A program made the translations under genes and the position numbers. Below, piece after piece: positions 26,634 through 35,384 of a stretch of DNA of 64,000 nt. Positions within the stretch are counted from its first letter, which is position 1, and each line of letters begins with the position of its first letter. Origin of the DNA: Candidatus Microthrix subdominans (GTDB lineage Bacteria > Actinomycetota > Acidimicrobiia > Acidimicrobiales > Microtrichaceae); assembly GCA_016719385.1 (NCBI GenBank), contig JADJZA010000007.1:186001-250000 (forward strand). Direction: 5' to 3'. Below the pieces are notes generated by a model that did no database searches, was not told the origin of the DNA, and worked only from the letters and a program-made list of their open reading frames with translations.

Positions 26634-27185
26634 TCAGTCGGCGAAGGCCTCGATGATCGCCTGGTTGAAGCCGGGCAGATCATCGGGGTTTCGGCTGGTC
26701 ACCAGTACGCCGGGACCGCAGTTGCACACCTTGACGGGCTGGTCGACCCATGCTGCCCCGGCATTCTCGATGTCGGTGCGAAGGCTGGGCCAGCTGGTGA
26801 GTTCGCGGCCGACGACGACGCCCGCCTCGATCAGAGTCCACGGGCCATGACAGATCGCCGCCACCGGCTTTCCGGCTTCGAGGAACGCCTTGGTCAAGGC
26901 AACGGCAGGAGCGTCGGTACGGAGCTGATCCGGGTTGGCGACGCCCCCGGGCAGCACCAGCCCGGCGTACTCGTCGACCCTGGCGTCAGCCGATGCCACG
27001 GACGCATCGAAAACGTCGCCCCGGTCGAGGTGCTTGAAGGCCTGAACGTCGCCGGTGTCGGGAGCGATGAGCACCGGGGTGCCGCCGGCGGCCTCGACCG
27101 CCTGCCATGGATCGGTCAGCTCCACCTGTTCGACGCCTTCGTTGGCGACGAGAAATGCGACCTTCTTGCCGGTCAGTCCTGCCAT
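26634..27185 (-). CDS. DJ-1/PfpI family protein (class I glutamine amidotransferase-like)
   Basis: The 183-residue protein begins MAGLTGKKVAFLVANEGVEQVEL and has LVLPGGVANPDQL, the nucleophile elbow AAICHGPWTLIEAG with the conserved Cys-His, and VVVGRELTSWPSLRTDIENAGAAW. This is the PfpI/YhbO type, linked to stress survival and to deglycase, glyoxalase or protease activities. The Glu near residue 15 (EGVEQVE) and Cys-His pair are in place. The precise substrate cannot be told from sequence. Confidence 0.9.
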   Translation of the reverse strand: MAGLTGKKVAFLVANEGVEQVELTDPWQAVEAAGGTPVLIAPDTGDVQAFKHLDRGDVFDASVASADARVDEYAGLVLPGGVANPDQLRTDAPAVALTKAFLEAGKPVAAICHGPWTLIEAGVVVGRELTSWPSLRTDIENAGAAWVDQPVKVCNCGPGVLVTSRNPDDLPGFNQAIIEAFAD

Positions 27186-27280
27186 GGCACGTTCCCTTCG
27201 TCGACGAGCGGGCTCAGCGGGCGTACCCCGAGAGAGCCGTGATCAACCATGGCGCGCGACCGATGACGATTCAAGGGCAA

Positions 27281-28393
27281 TCATCCGGACGTCCTGGTGG
27301 CAGCGGTCGAGCCCGCGCTCTGAAGCAACCGGGCCAGCGCGGCCTCGCCCCGGCTCCTGACCGCCGAGCCCCGCGACGCCGACCAGGCCGATCGGAGTTC
27401 GTCGGCGCCGGCCTCGAGCACCCGGGGGTGTACATAGGAGGATCGAGCGACCGTTCGGGTATTGCCCAAGGCAGCGGCGGCGGCGTCCACGGCTTCGACC
27501 TCGTCGGCGCCGGTGACCCGGGCCTCCAACGCGACCGCCGATCCTCCCCAGGTGCGAAAGTCCTTGGTGGAGAATCCGGGGCCGGTGTGTAGGCGCACGA
27601 ACTCATTGACCTCGGCTGCGCTGACGTGGCGGGGTTCATCACCCCGCACGGGGTCGTCGGGGTCGACGAACCACAGCAGCCGGTCGTCCTCGCTGCCCGC
27701 AGCGAAGCGCTCGAGCAACCGAGCCAGGTCGTCGTCGAGTTTGATTCTGCGCCGCTGACCGCTTTTGGAGTAATAGTCCAGCCGGGCGACTGCCGTGGGC
27801 TCGCCCGCGTGCTCGTCCTCGCCGGCCTCCTCCCCATCGTTGTCGTCCTCAGCGCCGTTGCGGAGGTGGTCGACCATCAACGTGGTGGCCCCGTGGTGAC
27901 CGTCGTCGGCCGAGTCCTCGTTGCCCACCCTCAGCAGGTGCCGATCGATCAGGGCGGCGGCGGTGGCGACCGCCAAACGTCGGCTGCCCAGCGGTTGGGC
28001 GAGTTCGGCGGCTACGGCGGTGCGCAGGCCCGGGATCGCCCGGGGGAAGTGGCCCAGGCGCTCGAACTTGCGACGATCCATCAGCGACGCATAATCGGGG
28101 TGATAGCGGTATTGCTTGCGTCCGGCGTCGTCGATGCCGGTGACCTGGAGGTATCCGGTCTCGTCCGGGCAGACCCAGACGTCCTGCCATGCAGGCGGAA
28201 TCACCAGTGATTCCAGCCGGGAGCGATGCCCGCCTGTGAGCGTCGTTCCGTCGGCGGTGCGATAGCTGAAGCCCCGCCCACACACGCGGCGGGTCCAGCC
28301 CGCTTGGTCGTCGGTGACGTGGACGAGCCCGGCCTGTGGTGCCAGCACGGCCGGATCATCTTCGAGCAGTTCCTTCGGGAGGCGGACGGCCAT
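27281..28393 (-). CDS. Eukaryotic-type DNA topoisomerase IB
   Basis: TopIB relaxes DNA through a 3'-phosphotyrosyl intermediate. From the ATG at 28393 the protein has 370 residues (MAVRLPKELLEDDPAVLA). It has GFSYRTADG, LVIPPAWQDVWVCPDE, GRKQYRYHPDYASLMDRRKFERL, LLRVGNEDSADDGHHGATTL, KSGQRRRIKLDD, the FSTKDFRTWGGS arginine region and a C-terminal SSYVHPRVLE with the catalytic tyrosine. This is the short poxvirus-like form found in many bacteria. An acidic insert (EDDNDGEEAGEDEHAGE) lies before the KSGQ motif. It starts five bases after the BrkB gene stops, so the two are probably cotranscribed. Confidence 0.92.
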   Translation of the reverse strand: MAVRLPKELLEDDPAVLAPQAGLVHVTDDQAGWTRRVCGRGFSYRTADGTTLTGGHRSRLESLVIPPAWQDVWVCPDETGYLQVTGIDDAGRKQYRYHPDYASLMDRRKFERLGHFPRAIPGLRTAVAAELAQPLGSRRLAVATAAALIDRHLLRVGNEDSADDGHHGATTLMVDHLRNGAEDDNDGEEAGEDEHAGEPTAVARLDYYSKSGQRRRIKLDDDLARLLERFAAGSEDDRLLWFVDPDDPVRGDEPRHVSAAEVNEFVRLHTGPGFSTKDFRTWGGSAVALEARVTGADEVEAVDAAAAALGNTRTVARSSYVHPRVLEAGADELRSAWSASRGSAVRSRGEAALARLLQSAGSTAATRTSG

Positions 28394-28397
28394 GGCT

Positions 28398-29279
28398 TCA
28401 GCGCTCGGTGCCGAACGAGCGCTTTGCGTCCCGGGGCCGCTCGAGCTCGGCGTTGATCTCCGCACCGACGATGATGACGATCGAGCAGATGTACATCCAC
28501 AACAGCGTGACGACGATGGCTCCCAGGGAACCGTAGGTCTCGTTGTAGGAACCGAAGCGGCTGACGTACACGCTGAAGCCAAGCGAGGCGATCACTGTCG
28601 CCGCCACGGCAAAACCAGCGCCCGAAGAGATCCATCGGCGCGGCGGTTTGGAGCGTTCGGGGCCCACCCGATAGAAGACCGAGAGCGCCACGGTGATGAT
28701 GGCGGCGGCTCCCAACCAGCCGCCGATCCGCACAGCCACCGAGGCCGGGCCGCTGAAGGCGGTCGCTGAGAAAGAGAGCACAATGGTGATGAGCCCCAAG
28801 ACAGCGAGCAGCGCCAAAGTGAGCGCGACCGCATGACCGCGTTTGCGCCAGAAGGGCCGATCGTCGGAGACGTCGTGGGCGATGTTGAGGGCCTCGGCCA
28901 GATGGAAGATGCCGCTCGAGGCGGTCCACAGCGCCACGAGCACACCGGCGGCCAGGCCCACGCTGAGTGCCCCTGAGGAGGCGGAGGCGACCGAGTTGAG
29001 TTGTTGTTCGATCAGTTTGGTCACGGCGTCGGGCACCCCCGGCCCGAGCCGGGCGATGAGGTCGCTGACCTGATCTGGGTCCGAGACCAGACCGTAGAGC
29101 GAGACCCCGGCGATGATGAGCGGGATCAGCGCCACGAAGCCGAAGAATGCGACGCCGGCGGCGGTGAGGGTTACGTGATCCCCGACGAATCGCTCGTAGA
29201 CGCCGATGGTGAGTTGCCTGAGTCGGCGCCACCGGCTGTCCGACCCGTGTGCCCCGGCTGGCGCCGGTTGTCGGTTCAC
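28398..29279 (-). CDS. YihY/BrkB family inner-membrane protein
   Basis: From the GTG at 29279 the protein has 293 residues and about six membrane segments: DHVTLTAAGVAFFGFVALIPL, SVGLAAGVLVALWTASSGI, AVALTLALLAVLGLITIVL, IGGWLGAAAIITVALSVFYRVGP, a GFAVAATVIASLGFSVYV segment and YGSLGAIVVTLLWMYICSIVIIVGAEINAEL. The last two are the most conserved part of the family. Members were once called ribonuclease BN and their role is not settled. The start overlaps the DinB stop. The frame is open much further upstream, but only as an antisense shadow of DinB. Confidence 0.88.
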   Translation of the reverse strand: MNRQPAPAGAHGSDSRWRRLRQLTIGVYERFVGDHVTLTAAGVAFFGFVALIPLIIAGVSLYGLVSDPDQVSDLIARLGPGVPDAVTKLIEQQLNSVASASSGALSVGLAAGVLVALWTASSGIFHLAEALNIAHDVSDDRPFWRKRGHAVALTLALLAVLGLITIVLSFSATAFSGPASVAVRIGGWLGAAAIITVALSVFYRVGPERSKPPRRWISSGAGFAVAATVIASLGFSVYVSRFGSYNETYGSLGAIVVTLLWMYICSIVIIVGAEINAELERPRDAKRSFGTER

Positions 29280-29791
29280 TACGCGGCTCGCTCGATTAAG
29301 CCCCGCAGGTAGGCCGCCTGCCCGACGTGCTGAAGGCTGTCGTCGGCCACGCTGACCAGCCGCACGCCCAGGGTGACGGGCGGGTCCCAAGCGTCGTCGA
29401 TCACGTCGTCCAGCCGGGCGGCGTTGAGCGAACCCAGGTAGGCGCGCGTCCGCTGCCAAACCGCATCGTGATAGTCGACGATGGCGTCTGGGCCTACCGC
29501 ACGAACCGCAACCATTTCGGTTGGGGAATGCCCGTAGCCCGTGTTGTTCGGGTCGGAGTCGAGACCGAAGCGCTCGCCCCAGTTGCTGCGTTGCCACAGT
29601 TGGGCCTCGCCGAGCAGTTCGCTCAGGTGGTGGTCCTGCACTCGGCTGAGGTGCCAGAGCAGCCAGCCGATCGTGTTGCCACCACCGGCCGGTTGGGTGG
29701 TGAGCGATCGTTCGTCGAGGCCGTCGCAGGCGGCTACGACCAGCGGGGGGATTCGCTCGTACAACTCGATGAGCAGTCCGTTTGTGTTCAC
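29279..29791 (-). CDS. DinB family protein
   Basis: A GTG at 29791 with GGAAGG upstream gives a 170-residue protein. It has the DinB/YfiT four-helix-bundle pattern: GNTIGWLLWHLSRVQDHHLSELL carries the first metal-ligand histidine, and SVADDSLQHVGQAAYLRGLIE the last. SPTEMVAVRAVGPDAIVDYHDAVW lies between. DinB proteins act as metal-dependent thiol transferases, for example with mycothiol, in actinobacteria; the substrate here is unknown. The gene is coupled to the downstream BrkB gene. Confidence 0.85.
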   Translation of the reverse strand: MNTNGLLIELYERIPPLVVAACDGLDERSLTTQPAGGGNTIGWLLWHLSRVQDHHLSELLGEAQLWQRSNWGERFGLDSDPNNTGYGHSPTEMVAVRAVGPDAIVDYHDAVWQRTRAYLGSLNAARLDDVIDDAWDPPVTLGVRLVSVADDSLQHVGQAAYLRGLIERAA

Positions 29792-29899
29792 GATCTGGTG
29801 CCTTCCGTGAGGTCGACTTCGGTTCGGCAGGGGTTGTACCCCGTTCGGCATCCGCCCAACCCCGGAGGTTGCCAGCGCGCCGGCCCTTGATGGCACGCA

Positions 29900-30670
29900 T
29901 CAAGGGGCTGGATCATGGCGGTCTTGAGAAGAAGACGGGCCGACCGAGTCGGCGACGTGCGCGCCGCGGCGGCCCATGGGCTTGGCGTGACCACGTGTGC
30001 TGTCCCGCAGCGTCTGGGGCTCCATTTCGGCGTTGAGCTCTGCGCCGACGATGACAACGATCGCGACGAGGTACAGCCACATCAGGGTCACCACGATCGC
30101 TCCTAACGACCCGTAGGTTTCGTTGTACGAGGCAAAGTTGGCGACGTACAAACTGAAACCGATCGACACGATCACCGCTGAGACCACAGCGAGACCAGCG
30201 CCCCAGGAGGCCCATCGCCACTTCGGCTCGTCACGGTCGGGCCCGTAGCGATACAACGCGGTCAGCCCGAAGGTGATCAGGGCTGCGACGGCCAGCCATC
30301 CGACGATCTGAGCCCCGATGGAAGCGACCCCGGTGATCGCCGACGAGCCGGCCAGGGTCAGCACGGCGCCGACGGCAGCAGTCAGTACCAGTGCTCCGAG
30401 GGTCATCGCCAGAGCAAGCGCCCGCTTCTTCACAAAGGTTCGGCCGTCGGTCTCGTCATAGGCGATGTTCAAGGCTTCGATCAGGTGGGCGAACCCGCTT
30501 GATGCCGTCCACAGCGCCACGGCGATGCCCACCACAGGGGCCACACCGGCGGCGGTCAACGTGACGTGATCCTCAAGAAACTCGTCTTTGACGCGGAGGG
30601 CGATGTCCTTCCAACCGGAAGGGGGGAGTTCGGCCGGTGACGTCGCGTCGCGACCTCGTTCGGTTGTCAT
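29900..30670 (-). CDS. YihY/BrkB paralogue with an internal deletion
   Basis: The 256-residue protein is clearly related to the BrkB gene at 28398: DHVTLTAAGVA, ALWTASSGFAHLIEALNIAYDET and YGSLGAIVVTLMWLYLVAIVVIVGAELNAEME are shared. Directly after TAAGVA it jumps to PVVGIAVALWTASS, so about 64 residues covering the first one or two membrane helices and the periplasmic loop are missing. The frame is otherwise intact and the gene has a normal ATG. It may be a decaying copy or a shortened variant. A charged C-terminal tail follows the last helix. Confidence 0.8.
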   Translation of the reverse strand: MTTERGRDATSPAELPPSGWKDIALRVKDEFLEDHVTLTAAGVAPVVGIAVALWTASSGFAHLIEALNIAYDETDGRTFVKKRALALAMTLGALVLTAAVGAVLTLAGSSAITGVASIGAQIVGWLAVAALITFGLTALYRYGPDRDEPKWRWASWGAGLAVVSAVIVSIGFSLYVANFASYNETYGSLGAIVVTLMWLYLVAIVVIVGAELNAEMEPQTLRDSTRGHAKPMGRRGAHVADSVGPSSSQDRHDPAP

Positions 30671-30788
30671 GCATGACCTCGTTGTTGTGGTGGCTGGGGT
30701 GATGGCTGCGGCAACAGGAAGGTCGTTGACGCGGATGGAGAGGAGGCAGATCGGGGCACACCGGGCAGCGAGTCCGGAGCGCAGCGAT

Positions 30789-31043
30789 CTAGTGGTTCCG
30801 CAGTGCGTCGATCAGCTCGTCCATAGCCATGCTTGAGCGGCCGTCGATGTGCAGCTCTTGGGCTCGTTCGTACAGGTCGTCGCTGGTCCAGTTGTCGTAG
30901 CTCGGCGACTCGCCACCCCGCTTGGCGGCGGTGGTGCGGTCGATGTTGGTGATGCGAGCGGCCTTTTCCTTGCTGGCGCCTTGGTCGCGCAGCGCCTCGT
31001 ACTGCTCGTCGTCCTTGATGCTGGGCCCGTGGTCCTTGGCCAT
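30789..31043 (-). CDS. DUF7218 protein with Rho-N-like C-terminus
   Basis: The 84-residue protein begins MAKDHGPSIKDDEQYEALRDQGASKEKAARITN, the standard opening of this actinobacterial family, and ends with a SAP/Rho-N-like helix pair (SDDLYERAQELHIDGRSSMAMDELIDALRNH). The C-terminal fold binds nucleic acid in other proteins; the function of the family is unknown. Full length, own ATG. Confidence 0.85.
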   Translation of the reverse strand: MAKDHGPSIKDDEQYEALRDQGASKEKAARITNIDRTTAAKRGGESPSYDNWTSDDLYERAQELHIDGRSSMAMDELIDALRNH

Positions 31044-31232
31044 GTCTCAACTCCTCATGCGGGGGTGGGCAGAGCTTTACCCGAACCGTCGACGGCCTAA
31101 CCGCAGGTTCACGCCGCCATTCATGCCATTTCCCGGACCCGTCGGAGGCCCGCAGGTGTGGCGGATGCCACGGCTGGTTTAGCTCCACCGTGATCGGGTA
31201 CTGACAACATCCCCGACACAAAGGAGCCAGAC

Positions 31233-31475
31233 ATGGCAGACCACGATGATTCCGCAGCAGAAAAGGGCGCCAAGGGCGTGTTTGAAGACGTCAAGGGTAA
31301 GGCCAAAGAGGCCGTTGGCTCGGTCCTCGGCAACGAGGACCTGAAGCACGAGGGTGAGGCCCAGCAGGACAAGGCCGAGGCCCAGCGCGAGGCGGCCGAG
31401 AAGCAGGCCGAGGCCCGCAAGGCCGACGCCAAGACCGAGGCTGCCGAGGCCCGCCAGAAGGCCAACCAGGACTGA
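31233..31475 (+). CDS. CsbD-like stress protein
   Basis: The 80-residue hydrophilic protein has the CsbD core EDVKGKAKEAVGSVLGNEDLKHEGEAQQDKAEAQ, followed by an Ala/Glu/Lys-rich helix. AAGGAG stands 8 bases before the ATG. CsbD proteins are abundant general-stress proteins of unknown mechanism. It is divergent from the DUF7218 gene and followed by a hairpin at 31514. Confidence 0.88.
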   Translation: MADHDDSAAEKGAKGVFEDVKGKAKEAVGSVLGNEDLKHEGEAQQDKAEAQREAAEKQAEARKADAKTEAAEARQKANQD

Positions 31476-31513
31476 GGTCCTACACTCGGATCGCCTGTCG
31501 GTTCGAGATGTGC

Positions 31514-31549
31514 CAACGCCGGTCGATCCTTCGGGACCGGCCGGCGTTG
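31514..31549 (+). terminator. Terminator-like hairpin after csbD
   Basis: CAACGCCGG at 31514-31522 pairs perfectly with CCGGCGTTG at 31541-31549, and GGTC/GACC can extend the pairing inside. A short TGTCG rather than a T-run follows, so it is a GC-rich hairpin without a classic U-tract. Confidence 0.5.
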
Positions 31550-31667
31550 TCGCGTCGGCGCAGCGTTCGGGTGAATCGGCTCTTCGACGGGGGAAGCGAT
31601 GCCGGTTTCCGGCGTTGGACCTCGGGGTAGTGGTCGACGATGGGGCCCATGACCGAGGAGGCACACC

Positions 31668-32189
31668 GTGACGGCTGAGGCCGCAGCGCAGGTCGACCCC
31701 ACCGAGGGCGGGCGCTGGATCGTTATCGACGGCCGTCGATGGAGGGCGACGGACCCGTCCATCCCCGAACCGCTTCGCCAAGAACTGGTCAACAACTTGA
31801 TGGCCGCCCGGCGGGGGGTCGGGTCCGCTCGGCGCGCCGGTGACGACGCTGCAGAGCGACTCGCGAGGGCGCAGGTTGACGACGCCAAATTCGCCCTGGG
31901 GGAACGGGGTGAACCCTGGTGGGAACCACCGAGCGAGGGCGGGCGTCGTCGGCGTGCCCGGGCCACCGTTCGTGCGCTGAGCGGAGGACGAGCGCCCGAT
32001 CGCACGATCTGTCCATCCGACGTGGCACGGGCGATCGGAGGTCCCTCATGGCGGTCGATCCTCGGGATGGTCCGCGACGAGGTGCGCACCCTGGCCTACG
32101 ACAACGTCGTCGAGGTGAGCCAACGCGGTAAACCGCTCGATCCCGATCGGGCATGGAAAGGGCCGATCAGGATTCGTCGAACCGGGTGA
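31668..32189 (+). CDS. DUF3253-domain protein
   Basis: A GTG at 31668 with GAGGAGG before it gives 173 residues. The N-terminal half (GRWIVIDGRRWRATDPSIPEPLRQELVNNLMAARRGV, with DDAKFALGERGEPWWEP) matches an actinobacterial companion region. The C-terminal half is DUF3253: DRTICPSDVARAIGG, WRSILGMVRDEVRTLAYD, VEVSQRGKPLDPDRAWKGPIRIR. The latter looks like a winged helix and may bind DNA. No function is established. Confidence 0.82.
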   Translation: MTAEAAAQVDPTEGGRWIVIDGRRWRATDPSIPEPLRQELVNNLMAARRGVGSARRAGDDAAERLARAQVDDAKFALGERGEPWWEPPSEGGRRRRARATVRALSGGRAPDRTICPSDVARAIGGPSWRSILGMVRDEVRTLAYDNVVEVSQRGKPLDPDRAWKGPIRIRRTG

Positions 32190-32270
32190 CTGCGGACGAC
32201 CACAGGGCGGCGTCCGACGTGTGTTGAATACGCGGCGTTTCAACGACGCCACCCCGGGTATCGAACGTCG

Positions 32271-33071
32271 GTGCTGCTGGACAAGCCGGGCCCGACGGAC
32301 ATGTCGACGAAGAACACGGCGGTGAACGACATCGCCCACGTCGTCGTGGTCATTCCGGCCCATGATGAGGCCGCTCGATTGGGGCGCCTGCTGGCATCGA
32401 TGTCGCTCGCCCGGCGTCGCGTGAGCGAGAAGGTGTCGACGAGTTGCGTGGTGGTGGCCGACGCCTGCACCGACCGCACCGCCGAGGTGGCCCGATGCTT
32501 TCTCACCGGCGGGCAGGATGTGCTCGAGGAGGTGGAGGTCAGGTCGGTCGGGCGTGCCCGCCAGCGCGGCGTTGCGTCGGCGATCGAGGGGCACGAGGAC
32601 CTTCGACGCGTCTGGATTGCCAACACCGACGCCGACACCGTCGTGCCGGACAACTGGTTGACCGCCCAACTGCGCCTCGCCAACAGCGGCTACGACGCGG
32701 TCGCCGGCACGGTGACCCTGCTCGAGGACGATGACTGGTGCCCGACGGTGGCGGCGCGTTTTGAACGCGCCTACCGCTGGCCGCCGGGTACACCTCATCC
32801 CCATATCCATGGCTGCAATCTGGGGGTGAGGGCCTCGACGTATCTGGAGGTGGGCGGCTGGAGCGAGCGTTGCTCGGCCGAGGACGGGGACCTGTGGCGG
32901 AGGCTGAAGACACACGCTCGGGTGCTGTCGTCGGCCGAGAGCCGGGTCGCCACCAGCGCTCGCATGCACGGCCGGGCCCCGGACGGATTTGCCGGCCATC
33001 TGGTGAGCCTCGACCAGAGCGCCTTCCCGGAGCCGCCAGCCGGCGCACCCATGCGGCTGCCAGGACGTTGA
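32271..33071 (+). CDS. Family 2 glycosyltransferase
   Basis: The protein (266 residues from GTG 32271, 256 from ATG 32301, neither with a clear ribosome-binding site) has the GT-A fold signature VVVVIPAHDEAARLGRLLASM, CVVVADACTDRT, WIANTDADTVVPDNWL with the DxD metal motif, and HIHGCNLGVRASTYLEVGGW for the acceptor region. It has no membrane segment. It heads a cassette with PIG-L deacetylase, acyl-CoA-dehydrogenase-like and methyltransferase genes found together in diverse bacteria. A modified glycolipid or glycoconjugate product is an inference. Confidence 0.85.
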   Translation: MLLDKPGPTDMSTKNTAVNDIAHVVVVIPAHDEAARLGRLLASMSLARRRVSEKVSTSCVVVADACTDRTAEVARCFLTGGQDVLEEVEVRSVGRARQRGVASAIEGHEDLRRVWIANTDADTVVPDNWLTAQLRLANSGYDAVAGTVTLLEDDDWCPTVAARFERAYRWPPGTPHPHIHGCNLGVRASTYLEVGGWSERCSAEDGDLWRRLKTHARVLSSAESRVATSARMHGRAPDGFAGHLVSLDQSAFPEPPAGAPMRLPGR

Positions 33072-33113
33072 TCACGCGGGGTGTCATGAGCTCACCCCAG
33101 CGAGGTCGGCATC

Positions 33114-33830
33114 GTGACCAGAGTGGAGCTTCCCGACCTCGGCCGCTGGGCGCCACAGCGCACCGATGCGCAACGGTGGGAGCCACCTCGGAAGCTCACG
33201 GTGGTCGTGGCCCCTCACCCCGACGACGAGACGCTGCTCAGCGGCGGCCTGATCGCCCATCAGGCCAGGGCGGGGGTGCCGGTCATCGTGCTGGCGGTGA
33301 CCGATGGGGAGGCGGCCTATCCAGGCGACCCGGACGGGCTCGCCCGTCAACGGCGTCGGGAACAGCGCCAGGCGCTGAGAGCCCTGGCGGGCGAGGAGCT
33401 GCCCGTCCTCCGCCTGGGACTCCCGGACGGTCGGGTCGAGGACCATCACTCATCTCTCGTCGCCGCCATCGCCGAACACGTGACCGTCGATTCGCTGGTC
33501 GTGGCGCCGTGGCGCTTGGACCATCACTGCGACCACGAGGCGGTGGGGCGAGCAGCGCACGAGGCGGCGGGCCGCTGTGGTGCGGCGCTGGCCGAGGGCC
33601 TGTTCTGGGCCTGGCACCATCGCCAGCCGCAGGAGATGGTGAGCCGGTTGCGCGAGCTTCCCCTGTCGCGCCGGGAGGTGGAGCGACGGCGCTGCGCGCT
33701 GAGCCACCACCACAGCCAGGTCGCCGGCGATGGCGCATCAACCCCGGTGCTGCACTCGGGTGTGCTGGGCCCCTTCGACTGGCCGTCGGAATACTTCATC
33801 CTCAGCAACGAAGGAGACGACCCGCTATGA
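33114..33830 (+). CDS. PIG-L family deacetylase
   Basis: The 238-residue protein contains the PIG-L zinc motif VVAPHPDDETLLSGGLI and the second histidine cluster LDHHCDHEAVGRAAHEAA, with RRREQRQALRALAG between. Family members remove acetyl groups from N-acetylglucosamine-like sugars, as in mycothiol synthesis (MshB); this cassette suggests a different glycoconjugate. Its stop overlaps the next start (ATGA). Confidence 0.9.
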   Translation: MTRVELPDLGRWAPQRTDAQRWEPPRKLTVVVAPHPDDETLLSGGLIAHQARAGVPVIVLAVTDGEAAYPGDPDGLARQRRREQRQALRALAGEELPVLRLGLPDGRVEDHHSSLVAAIAEHVTVDSLVVAPWRLDHHCDHEAVGRAAHEAAGRCGAALAEGLFWAWHHRQPQEMVSRLRELPLSRREVERRRCALSHHHSQVAGDGASTPVLHSGVLGPFDWPSEYFILSNEGDDPL

Positions 33831-34729
33831 CCGTCCGCGCCGACCTCGAAGCGCTGTGCGCGCAACCGATTGCCGATCTGGGGGCGGGCCGCACAGCGGA
33901 ACGTTGGCTGACCATGTTCGACTGGGCGCTCGGTGGGTCGGTCAGCGTGGCCCGTTTGGCCGAAGCACACGCCGATGCCGTCGCCATCCTGAGGGAGGGA
34001 GGCCGGGATCCGGTCAAGGGCGCCATCTACGGGGTATGGGCGTCGGTCGATCCTCGCTACGAGCTGCGCTTGGACGGCTCGGGCACGCTGAGCGGCACGA
34101 AATCCTTGTGCTCGGGCCTGGGGATCGTTGACCGTGCGCTGGTCGCTGTGGTGGGGGAACGGGGTGAGCAACTCTTGGTCGACGTTGAGGCGTCGGGTCC
34201 GACCGTGATATCGGACGTTACCGGGTGGGCGACCCCGGCAATGTTCGACACGGCGACGGGAACGGTTGGTTACACCCAGCACCCTGTCGAGATCGTGGTC
34301 GGGGACGACGCCTGGTATCTCGAGCGGCCCGGGTTTTGGAACGGGGCGATCGGGCCGGCCGCATGCTGGGCGGGCGCCGCTGCGGGGCTTGGTGCGTATG
34401 CCGATGCCAAAGCCGTGACCGACCAGCATCAGCTGGTGGCCCGCGGGGTGTTGAGGGCGGAGGCGGCGCTGTGCCAAACGTTGTTGCGCGACGCCGGCCG
34501 AGACATCGACGATCACCCGACCGACCAAGTGGCGGCGCGCCGTCGGGCGTACGTGGTGCGCCATCTGGTCGAACGGTCGGCCACTCGTTCGGTGGACGCA
34601 TTCAGCCGGGCGTTCGGACCGCGCCCGTTCGTTTCCGACGGACACCTGGCTCAACGGGTGAGCGACCTGATGCTCTACGTGCGCCAGCAGCACGGCGACC
34701 GGGAATTGGCCGAACTCGGAGGGCTCTGA
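33827..34729 (+). CDS. Acyl-CoA dehydrogenase-like protein
   Basis: The ATG at 33827 overlaps the PIG-L stop and gives 300 residues. DPVKGAIYGVWASVDPRYELRLDGSG followed by LSGTKSLCSGLGIVDRALV resembles the flavin-binding beta domain, and AYVVRHLVERSATRSVDAFSRAFGPRPF the C-terminal helical domain. It is shorter than normal (about 380) because the N-terminal helical domain is reduced. The usual catalytic Glu is not evident, so it may bind a flavin without the standard reaction. Role in the cassette unknown. Confidence 0.72.
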   Translation: MTVRADLEALCAQPIADLGAGRTAERWLTMFDWALGGSVSVARLAEAHADAVAILREGGRDPVKGAIYGVWASVDPRYELRLDGSGTLSGTKSLCSGLGIVDRALVAVVGERGEQLLVDVEASGPTVISDVTGWATPAMFDTATGTVGYTQHPVEIVVGDDAWYLERPGFWNGAIGPAACWAGAAAGLGAYADAKAVTDQHQLVARGVLRAEAALCQTLLRDAGRDIDDHPTDQVAARRRAYVVRHLVERSATRSVDAFSRAFGPRPFVSDGHLAQRVSDLMLYVRQQHGDRELAELGGL

Positions 34730-34730
34730 A

Positions 34731-35312
34731 GTGGCGACCGACCACGGGCTCTCACACGACCGCCGCTATTTCGACTCGATGTACGGGGCCGACGCCGACC
34801 CGTGGGGCTTTGACTCTCGGTTCTATGAGCGTCGCAAGTACGCCCTGACGCTGGCGGCACTCCCTCGGGAGCGTTATGTCCGCGCTGTCGAGCCGGGATG
34901 CTCCAACGGGGCTTTCACCGAGCTGTTGGCGCCGCGCTGCGACGAGCTCATCGCCTTTGATTTCGTCGAAGATGCCGTCGAGCGCGCCCGGCGACGGTTG
35001 ACCGCTTCACCCCACGTCACGCTGGCATGTGCCGAATTCCCCATGTGGTGGCCGGAGGGAACGGGAGACCTGGTCGTGTGGTCCGAGGTGGCCTACTACC
35101 TGACCGAGCGAGGTTGTGATGCGGCCGAAGTGGGGTTGGCGGACTGGCTCAGACCGGGAGGCCACCTGGTGGCGGTCCACTACACCGGTCGCACCGACTA
35201 CCCGCTCAGCGGCGACGAGGCGCATCGTTGGATCGACGGCATCCCGTTCCTCCAAACCTTGTTCGCGGCGGTGGACGAACAGTTCGTGATGCGGGTGTGG
35301 GGCCGGGAGTGA
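34731..35312 (+). CDS. NodS-type SAM-dependent methyltransferase
   Basis: A GTG at 34731, one base after the previous stop, gives 193 residues. Motifs are FDSMYGADADPWGFDSRFYERRKY (the family opening), the SAM loop AVEPGCSNGAFTELLA, the acidic IAFDFVEDAVERAR and WSEVAYYLTERG. C-terminal RPGGHLVAVHY completes the class I methyltransferase fold. NodS methylates the amino group of a deacetylated sugar in Nod-factor synthesis; a deacetylase next door makes a similar step plausible, though this is inference. Confidence 0.87.
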   Translation: MATDHGLSHDRRYFDSMYGADADPWGFDSRFYERRKYALTLAALPRERYVRAVEPGCSNGAFTELLAPRCDELIAFDFVEDAVERARRRLTASPHVTLACAEFPMWWPEGTGDLVVWSEVAYYLTERGCDAAEVGLADWLRPGGHLVAVHYTGRTDYPLSGDEAHRWIDGIPFLQTLFAAVDEQFVMRVWGRE

Positions 35313-35384
35313 CCGACGTCGACACGAGCGCAGCAACCACGAGGGACCACCGCACCCGGGATCGCTCTCACCGAGTTCGCGGGG

